NCBI GenBank assembly: GCA_959608625.1
Contig: CAUHQV010000031.1
Coordinates: forward strand, 1 to 29,533
DNA from: an uncultured Flavobacteriales bacterium
GTDB lineage: Bacteria > Bacteroidota > Bacteroidia > Flavobacteriales > UBA1820
DNA: 29,533 nucleotides
Direction of reading: 5' to 3'
This document shows, one piece after another, positions 25,110 through 29,533 of the stretch (positions are counted from its first letter, which is position 1; every line of letters begins with the position of its first letter). The notes below the pieces were generated by a model. That model searched no databases. It was not told where the DNA came from and saw nothing but the letters and a program-made list of their open reading frames with translations. The position numbers and the translations under genes are program-made.

Positions 25110-26180
25110 TTATTTATTTTCTAATTTCCCAACTTCTTTTATGATATAATCGGCAAAATCACGATTCAGCCGAACCTTATCAGCGCCATAATTTAACGTC
25201 CCCAAAGAATTACTGTACGTTGTTATATTTTTTGCAGGAAAAAGACTTAAATATTTTCTCCCCAGCTCCTTAATATACAGTTCATGAGTCGCCCATATTT
25301 CACCATATTTTGGCGTAATGTTTTTTCCAAATACGTACCAAGGCCATCTTTGCTTCCAATTTTCGTCATTTATTTCTTCTTCTGTCGATTTTTTCACTTC
25401 TGACAGAGCAATATATATAGCCAATATTTTTCTTACTCCTACTCCATAAACAACAATAATATCTCCCTCTTTTATCCCAATAGCCCTTTTTGCAAAATAA
25501 AGCCTGTCATCTATATTAAAAACCTCATCCTCTCCGATCGGAGCATCCGAAACCCCGCTTGGTTTGAGCCAAACATTCTCCGCTTTCTCCAAATGATTTT
25601 TTAATATTCCTCCCTTTGATTCAAGAAAATCCGATAAGTCCAAATCACATTTGTTGGACGGCAATTTATTCTTGTCCTTGTATTTTTGAACCCGCTCCGC
25701 AAGATCATCAATTTTCCCAAAGGGAAGCTCTTCCGTCGCTCCGCCAATTATATCATTTTCAATACCATTAATGATTCCCGTATCACTTAATTCCACACCC
25801 CATTCATGATTTTTCTTTAAACCTTTCTCTGTAAAATTAGCCGAAGTAATAATCGCAGCCCTCGATTGTTTTTTGTCAAAAATATATACCTTCCCATGCA
25901 AATAGTTGTTTATCAATATTTTCACCGTGATGTCTTTACTATCTTTTATCTCCTTAAATTTTTTAAAAACCAAAGCTTTATTTATTTGATCCGGATCGCC
26001 AACTTTTAATGTTGTTATTAAAGTAAATTCTTTTAACTTACTCATATCCAAATCAAAAATTTCACAAAATAATGATTCTGATAAAAAGGGACTTGTGATT
26101 AAAACCTTTTCACATTCTATGAACAATGCCCGGAATGCATCAAAATGGGTATCGCCATTTAAATTATCAATGATTTTCAT
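25110..26180 (-). CDS. PLD-family (single HKD) nuclease fused to an EVE/PUA-like domain
   Basis: 356 residues. Residues 1-140 form a phospholipase D-like domain with one canonical motif H95-x-K97-x4-D102, then SANFT (113-117) and E127; one HKD per chain implies a homodimer, as in Nuc or BfiI/NgoFVII-type endonucleases. A Lys/Glu-rich linker follows (about 155-200). Residues about 205-310 contain IGIKEGDIIVVYGVGVRKI and an RWPWYVFG segment, the GD-plus-hydrophobic-strand and W-P-W pattern of EVE/PUA-like domains that read modified bases. This domain call is from pattern only. Directly coupled to a DUF6236 gene downstream. Plausible role: modification-sensing restriction or other phage defence; not proven by the sequence. 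Confidence 0.75.
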   Translation of the reverse strand: MKIIDNLNGDTHFDAFRALFIECEKVLITSPFLSESLFCEIFDLDMSKLKEFTLITTLKVGDPDQINKALVFKKFKEIKDSKDITVKILINNYLHGKVYIFDKKQSRAAIITSANFTEKGLKKNHEWGVELSDTGIINGIENDIIGGATEELPFGKIDDLAERVQKYKDKNKLPSNKCDLDLSDFLESKGGILKNHLEKAENVWLKPSGVSDAPIGEDEVFNIDDRLYFAKRAIGIKEGDIIVVYGVGVRKILAIYIALSEVKKSTEEEINDENWKQRWPWYVFGKNITPKYGEIWATHELYIKELGRKYLSLFPAKNITTYSNSLGTLNYGADKVRLNRDFADYIIKEVGKLENK

Positions 26181-26228
26181 AGTAGTTCGTGTAGATAATT
26201 ATTCAAGGAAGAATCCATCCTATCACTA

Positions 26229-26236
26229 CAAACATA
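26229..26236 (-). promoter_or_regulatory. -7 promoter element of the PLD/DUF6236 operon
   Basis: Minus-strand TATGTTTG matches TAnnTTTG exactly, about 49 bases ahead of the PLD-gene ATG. No good TTTG lies at 19 bases upstream; nearer TTG-type sequences exist at 12 and 16 bases. Confidence 0.45.
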
Positions 26237-26333
26237 AGCTAAATATTACAAACAACGATTAAGTATTTCAAACTATTAAATGCGTCTTCAATCCCCCTTC
26301 TTTTTTGGAAATTCCACACTTGTTCATTAAAAA

Positions 26334-26389
26334 CCCGGGAGGGCAATCGTGTAACTGATTGCTGCTATTTCCCGGGGGAATCAGTTACA
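26334..26389. repeat. Overlapping inverted repeats (CCCGGGA and TGTAACTGATT arms)
   Basis: Outer arms CCCGGGA (26334-26340) and TCCCGGG (26370-26376), with an inner pair GCAATC (26343-26348) and GATTGC (26357-26362). Overlapping them is a perfect 11-bp pair TGTAACTGATT (26350-26360) and AATCAGTTACA (26379-26389). The two foldings exclude each other. There is no T-run, so a terminator is unlikely. Confidence 0.75.
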
Positions 26390-26394
26390 ACCGC

Positions 26395-26629
26395 TTCAGA
26401 TAAACATCAGATAAACTTTCGGGGGGCTCTTGTTATCCCTTATGGCCCTTTATGCCTTCTGTAAAAACGGGGTTATCAATGCGTAAAAGGCCTTGGGGTG
26501 TCATAAAATGTCAAAAAATCCCCGATAATCCTAATAATAGTTTAGAATACATTTCCCCACTACCTTTTTGCATCTCAACCGTTTATCCGTTGCTTTCTGT
26601 TTTTCAGATAAACATGGGATAAACTTTCC
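26395..26629. repeat. Direct repeat of a GATAAAC-containing 27-mer (two copies)
   Basis: Copy 1 at 26395-26421 and copy 2 at 26603-26629 match at 24 of 27 positions (TTCAGATAAACAT-nn-GATAAACTTTC). Each copy itself contains GATAAAC twice, 11 bases apart, and an inverted GTTTATC lies at 26581-26587. The 208-base spacing and internal iteration are compatible with a protein-binding array such as recombination arm sites or iterons. Confidence 0.75.
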
Positions 26630-26645
26630 GTGTCTATCCCATGTT
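26611..26645. repeat. 11-bp inverted repeat overlapping the second GATAAAC copy
   Basis: AACATGGGATA (26611-26621) and TATCCCATGTT (26635-26645) are perfect complements around a 13-base loop. The first arm lies inside direct-repeat copy 2. Confidence 0.75.
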
Positions 26646-26734
26646 CTGTGTTCCCTGTCGCCTATTCGCGTCGGGGTGTCTTTTCTTTGCTGTTTAGTGA
26701 TTGAATTTTGTTTTATTTCCGTTTCCGCACAATA

Positions 26735-27229
26735 TTATATTATTGGGATATCTGGAAAAGATTTTTGCAAATTAAAGAGTGGTTCATTCAGTTTAAATTT
26801 AGAATAACACATACCACCATTACCTCCTCTCCATTTAAATAATATCTCTACAAACTTTCCATCTTTCTTTTCAAATCTTAATAATAAAGTCTGTTTAATA
26901 TTTCGATTGTAATTATACGCCTCCAATTCAAATGTGCAAAATTGATCTTCTTTGAATATTCTCAGGATTTTCCCTCCCATCCATGCCATATTCGAAAAGA
27001 TTATAAATTCCGGTCCTATACGTATTTTTTCACCGACAAGTGGAGCATGGTCCATTTTATCCAGCTTTTCCTGCCATTCTGCCTCATATTTCATCGTTGG
27101 GATATACTCTCCCAGGGTAAACTCATACATATATTCATACTCTTGCCCATATACTTGAGCCGTTTTAATCTCTTGTCCGAATGCTACGACTCCCCATAAC
27201 ATCCCAATGAACATTAAACATATTTTCAT
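26735..27229 (-). CDS. Secreted hypothetical protein A of a tandem pair
   Basis: 164 residues from ATG 27229, which gives the signal peptide MKICLMFIGMLWGVVAFGQ; a GTG at 27241 overlapping the upstream stop is the alternative. The mature protein is beta-rich and rich in aromatic residues. It ends EPLFNLQKSFPDIPI, close to the end of the gene just upstream (MPLFNLAKAFPNTPI), so the two look like diverged tandem copies. I do not recognise a family. Confidence 0.7.
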   Translation of the reverse strand: MKICLMFIGMLWGVVAFGQEIKTAQVYGQEYEYMYEFTLGEYIPTMKYEAEWQEKLDKMDHAPLVGEKIRIGPEFIIFSNMAWMGGKILRIFKEDQFCTFELEAYNYNRNIKQTLLLRFEKKDGKFVEILFKWRGGNGGMCYSKFKLNEPLFNLQKSFPDIPII

Positions 27230-27237
27230 TTTGGCAA

Positions 27238-27714
27238 TCACTTACTTATTGGGGTATTCGGGAAAGCCTTTGCCAGATTGAACAATGGCATATCAATTTC
27301 CCAGTGAGCCCTGTATGCATACCGTGTAGATCCAATATCGTACCGGTAAGACACAGCTAATTGACTAAATTTATCATTCTTTTTGATTAGAATCAAATCT
27401 ACATTATGATTTAAATGAAAGAATACCATATTATCTACCACCTCGATATGAGTTATCCGCCCATTTATAGCAGGAGCACCCCATGTTGATAATATAAAAT
27501 CATCAGGGAGAATAATTCTATCAGTAGTAAATTTTATCACTTTCCCTTTCCATTCTTCACTTAAATCCAACTTCTCAATATTTAAATCAGCCGTCCTAAA
27601 ATTAGTCGCCAGTAATTGGTTTTCTACCATTCCACCTAATTTGCATTCATAAGATGATTGCGCATTAACCCCCAAGGTTATCAATGCGAACACGATTAAG
27701 AATAATTTTTTCAT
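27238..27714 (-). CDS. Secreted hypothetical protein B of a tandem pair
   Basis: 158 residues. Signal peptide MKKLFLIVFALITLGVNAQ with a likely cut after NAQ. Predicted mostly beta. Shares the C-terminal motif PLFNL-x-K-[AS]-F-P-x-x-P-I and the overall layout with the following gene, which it meets within 8 bases, so they are probably co-expressed. AT-rich. No family recognised; a periplasmic or surface location is inferred. Confidence 0.75.
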   Translation of the reverse strand: MKKLFLIVFALITLGVNAQSSYECKLGGMVENQLLATNFRTADLNIEKLDLSEEWKGKVIKFTTDRIILPDDFILSTWGAPAINGRITHIEVVDNMVFFHLNHNVDLILIKKNDKFSQLAVSYRYDIGSTRYAYRAHWEIDMPLFNLAKAFPNTPISK

Positions 27715-27779
27715 GATTTCTAAAAATTTAAAGGTTAATTATTAAAGTGATTTTTGCTTAAATCTATATATTCGACTTC

Positions 27780-27798
27780 ATATATAAAACTTATATAT
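27780..27798. repeat. AT-only palindrome
   Basis: ATATATAA (27780-27787) and TTATATAT (27791-27798) around AAC, just downstream of the 27806 gene and 66 bases before the 27714 start codon. It could be a weak terminator or an operator. Confidence 0.4.
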
Positions 27799-27805
27799 CC
27801 GCCTT

Positions 27806-28402
27806 TCATTTTTTACCGAGCTGCCAAAAAATCAAGTCCAACGCCCTTTTACGGGATATTCCCCCGTATTTATCACCGATTTTCGCCATGAAATCTTTGA
27901 TTTTTGAATGGTTCTCCAACTTCCGGTAAGTTTCCCCCATCGCTCTGTAAAAACCGCAGAGAACACTTATCTTCTCCTTTGCATCTGACGGAAGATTATC
28001 CGCCTTGAACCCGAACGCTTTCGCTACAAACGAATCATAAATGGGATAGCCCTCATTGTGCATATTCATCATCTTCGTAACGAACGAGAACTGTACGGAC
28101 TTATTATCGAATAACTCGACAGCTTTCCTTTCCAAATTGTCTAAATTGTACGTTGAGTAATCTTCCGAGAACAATTTTTCGTAGTAATCATCTTTTTTTA
28201 TCCTCGGAACCCGATAAAAATCAAAAAAATACTTTCTAAAGACTTCTTGATATTCTTTATCGTTTAAAACTTGTTTAAATACCTTTTTGAGATAGTTGTA
28301 CACCATTGCCGTGTACTCCAATTCTACGATGCCCGCCGCGTTCAGCGTGTCAACATCGAATTCTTCAAATGCTTTGATACCGTTTTCTGTGTAGTTTTCC
28401 AT
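27806..28402 (-). CDS. Hypothetical cytoplasmic protein
   Basis: 198 residues from ATG 28402 (MENYTENGIKAFEEF). A longer reading from 28438 is rejected because it overlaps an exact -7 promoter element. No signal peptide or membrane segment. Mostly helical and charged. The middle contains FSFVTKMMNMHNEGYPIYD, and the end SRKRALDLIFWQLGKK is basic. I do not recognise a family. It stands alone with its own promoter on the AT-rich island, next to an elaborate inverted-repeat region. Confidence 0.75.
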   Translation of the reverse strand: MENYTENGIKAFEEFDVDTLNAAGIVELEYTAMVYNYLKKVFKQVLNDKEYQEVFRKYFFDFYRVPRIKKDDYYEKLFSEDYSTYNLDNLERKAVELFDNKSVQFSFVTKMMNMHNEGYPIYDSFVAKAFGFKADNLPSDAKEKISVLCGFYRAMGETYRKLENHSKIKDFMAKIGDKYGGISRKRALDLIFWQLGKK

Positions 28403-28435
28403 GATGATGTGATATTTATTGGTTAATGATTGAGC

Positions 28436-28443
28436 CAAAAATA
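28436..28443 (-). promoter_or_regulatory. -7 promoter element of the 27806-28402 gene
   Basis: Minus-strand TATTTTTG matches TAnnTTTG exactly, 33 bases ahead of ATG 28402. The -33 position, 19 bases further up, reads CGTG, so only partial. It decides the choice of start codon. Confidence 0.5.
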
Positions 28444-28485
28444 TTGCTGACCACCGTTATACCACGTCATCATAAAAAATGAAAA

Positions 28486-28609
28486 GCGTGGAATTTAGCT
28501 ACTCATCTAAAGGCATCCCCATGCCCACTAAAGAATAAGCTAAACCCACGCCAAAGGCATGAATCTAGCCACTTCTCTTTAGTTTTGAAATTGGGGATTT
28601 CTTAGATGA
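28486..28609. repeat. Nested, mutually exclusive inverted repeats plus a 22-bp direct repeat
   Basis: Long hairpin: TCATCTAA (28503-28510), ATCCCCA (28515-28521) and ACTAAAGA (28527-28534) pair in order with TTAGATGA (28602-28609), TGGGGAT (28592-28598) and TCTTTAGT (28576-28583). A competing hairpin pairs GCGTGG-aa-TTTAGCT (28486-28500) with AGCTAAAc-CCACGC (28538-28551). A direct repeat 70 bases apart (28491-28512 and 28561-28582) matches at 16 of 22 positions, and AAAGGCAT occurs twice. Upstream of the 28402 promoter. Confidence 0.7.
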
Positions 28610-28722
28610 AAAGCAGCCAGTCTGTAACTATTATCAGTAATTCTGTTTTTGTCTTATATGCTATCTGTTTTGATTCTGGTTACTAAATTACACTTTTTCG
28701 ACATACCTTGACCTATGCCCAT

Positions 28723-28754
28723 AAAAAAAAGCCGACAAAATTGTCAGCTTTTTT
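28723..28754 (-). terminator. Terminator of the right-edge gene
   Basis: Minus strand: AAAAAAGCTGACAA pairs with TTGTCGGCTTTTTT through one G-U pair, loop TT, followed by a T-run of eight. Starts 12 bases after the stop at 28766. On the plus strand the wobble becomes an A-C mismatch, so the minus direction is favoured. Confidence 0.8.
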
Positions 28755-28765
28755 GCAACATTTAT

Positions 28766-29533
28766 TTATTCTATTTTATTTACATCTAACACAGATTGTT
28801 TCTGCAACAACGTAGAATAGATCAAATTTATAAGACGGTAGAATCTGTTTATACGCCCATCTATTTGTTCCACCTTTGAAATTATTCGGTCTCCCATTTT
28901 TATTTCTTCAAATTTCACTTGATGCAAGGGTTTATGCCCTTCTGCATATCGAAGTAACCCCACACCGATATTGATTCTTCCCACAAACTCATCATAATAA
29001 TTATTTTCCTTAGAAAACAAATGGGATCTCCTTCTCGCGTAAAATTCTTTCATCCCGGACAATTTTCCTATTTTGCCTTTTTCCTCCAATAACAATAGTT
29101 CTTTTTGTGCGACTTTCTCTTTTACGGTTTTATTTATAAATTCCTTATACTGTCCTCCATAATTTATCCCCCCGTCAAAATCAAGTGTAATTGCATATTT
29201 TTCTTTCTCCGGTTTATACTTTAGCGGAATCAGATCAAATGAAAAGTTGTCGGATTTCTTCCAGACTATTAATGAAAATGATTCATTCCACAAATCTTCT
29301 TTTTTCGAAAGGCTCAAGGAAAAAGCAAAATATAATATACTATTAATCCAAATCGTTTTTGTGCTCTGCTCATTTTCCAAAATGAATTTTGCCAACTCAA
29401 AGGCTTGAGCAACAAAAATAGAATCGATTTTTTTTGAATCTAATGTCGTTTTTAAAGACATTATTTTGTCTCTCGACACATTCAATTGAACTAACGAGCT
29501 GGGAAAATTCTCAACAATTTTATAATTAAATGG
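28766..29533 (-). CDS. Hypothetical protein, 5' end beyond window
   Basis: 255 codons before the stop, open through to base 29533 with no stop, so the true start lies outside; the apparent TTG start at 29485 is only an internal codon. Soluble, helical and charged, with a basic stretch (FYARRRSHLFSKE) in the middle and RINRFYRLINLIYSTLLQKQ near the end. A beta segment (KYAITLDFDGGINYGGQ) precedes these. No family recognised. AT-rich like the rest of the island and ending at its own terminator. Confidence 0.75.
   Translation of the reverse strand, partial: PFNYKIVENFPSSLVQLNVSRDKIMSLKTTLDSKKIDSIFVAQAFELAKFILENEQSTKTIWINSILYFAFSLSLSKKEDLWNESFSLIVWKKSDNFSFDLIPLKYKPEKEKYAITLDFDGGINYGGQYKEFINKTVKEKVAQKELLLLEEKGKIGKLSGMKEFYARRRSHLFSKENNYYDEFVGRINIGVGLLRYAEGHKPLHQVKFEEIKMGDRIISKVEQIDGRINRFYRLINLIYSTLLQKQSVLDVNKIE

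Larger units (their letters stand above)
26181..26734. other. Non-coding, repeat-rich 554-bp gap
   Basis: No credible gene on either strand. It holds the promoter of the PLD gene at its left end, a CCCGGGA/TCCCGGG and TGTAACTGATT/AATCAGTTACA pair of overlapping inverted repeats, two near-identical copies of a GATAAAC-containing 27-mer, and a hairpin overlapping the second copy. These are listed separately. The composition is mixed, richer in G/C runs than the flanking island genes. It may be a recombination site, element end or origin-like region; no integrase or transposase is nearby. Confidence 0.6.
28444..28765. other. Non-coding 322-bp gap with nested repeats
   Basis: No credible gene. 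Contains the repeat cluster at 28486-28609 and a terminator at 28723-28754. The stretch 28610-28720 shows nothing I can name. A small structured RNA cannot be excluded. Confidence 0.6.

Noticed and set aside
26334..26389. Hairpins downstream of the secreted pair read as a terminator
   Set aside because: Neither folding is followed by a T-run on either strand and the arms overlap, which is unlike the four clear terminators elsewhere in the window.
26560..26580. CTnDOT-like attachment core (TTTGC context near 26565)
   Set aside because: Only a few bases match, there is no integrase in the window and no second copy flanking the island.
26568..26807. 79-residue plus-strand open frame
   Set aside because: Depends on a TTG start, overlaps the repeat hairpin and the end of a better-supported minus-strand gene, and has no recognisable composition or signal.
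29485..29485. TTG at 29485 as the start of the right-edge gene
   Set aside because: The frame stays open for 16 more codons to the window edge, so the gene is better treated as truncated on its 5' side.

Overview
The window is bacterial chromosome from a member of the Bacteroidota, most likely Bacteroidales. The evidence is the mraZ-to-ftsA division/cell-wall cluster with a PASTA-bearing FtsI, the ftsX / DUF3098 / uppP trio, an AsmA-like protein with a Lys/Ala/Glu-rich tail, TAnnTTTG-type -7 promoter elements, and several MKK-type secreted proteins. The core part is clearly GC-rich by eye, which would suit an Alistipes/Rikenellaceae-like organism, but the genus is inference.

Layout. (1) 1-11166, minus strand: the dcw operon, transcribed mraZ, rsmH, ftsL, ftsI, murE, mraY, ftsW, murG, ftsQ, ftsA (ftsA runs off the left edge). 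It is tightly packed with 4-nt overlaps and is preceded by a 10-bp-phased MraZ operator. murD (expected between mraY and ftsW) and murC (expected between murG and ftsQ) are absent, with clean short junctions. (2) 11332-16088, plus strand: an AsmA-like protein, a G10C12 homopolymer palindrome, then ftsX, a DUF3098 membrane protein and uppP, closed by a bidirectional terminator. UppP recycles the undecaprenyl carrier used by MraY and MurG, so both arms serve envelope growth and division. (3) 16159-20714, minus strand: five consecutive paralogous secreted proteins made of about 20-residue S-G-x beta-strand repeats (DUF4097 / head-GIN-like). The residue after S-G differs between paralogs (D, D, S, G), and an ECF-sigma-like promoter precedes the array. 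(4) 20934-23845: a YbiT-like ABC-F ATPase with one canonical and one degenerate composite ATP site (plus), then a CsgG/HfaB-like secreted protein and rpsO (minus).

(5) 23900-29533: an abrupt change to AT-rich sequence, all genes on the minus strand. It holds a two-gene module (a single-HKD PLD nuclease with a C-terminal EVE/PUA-like region, followed after one base by a DUF6236 protein with a hydrophobic Gly-rich tail), two tandem related secreted proteins, a 210-codon-class orphan and a 5'-truncated orphan at the right edge. Two non-coding stretches here, 26181-26734 and 28444-28765, are full of nested inverted and direct repeats. This part looks like an acquired accessory island, and the PLD-EVE/DUF6236 pair is the best candidate for an uncharacterised defence-like system.

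The strongest leads are the PLD-EVE/DUF6236 pair, the paralog-specific repeat code of the DUF4097 array, the missing murC/murD, the His-to-Gln change at the conserved UppP motif, and the repeat-rich non-coding DNA of the island. No rRNA, tRNA, CRISPR array or recognisable transposase was found.
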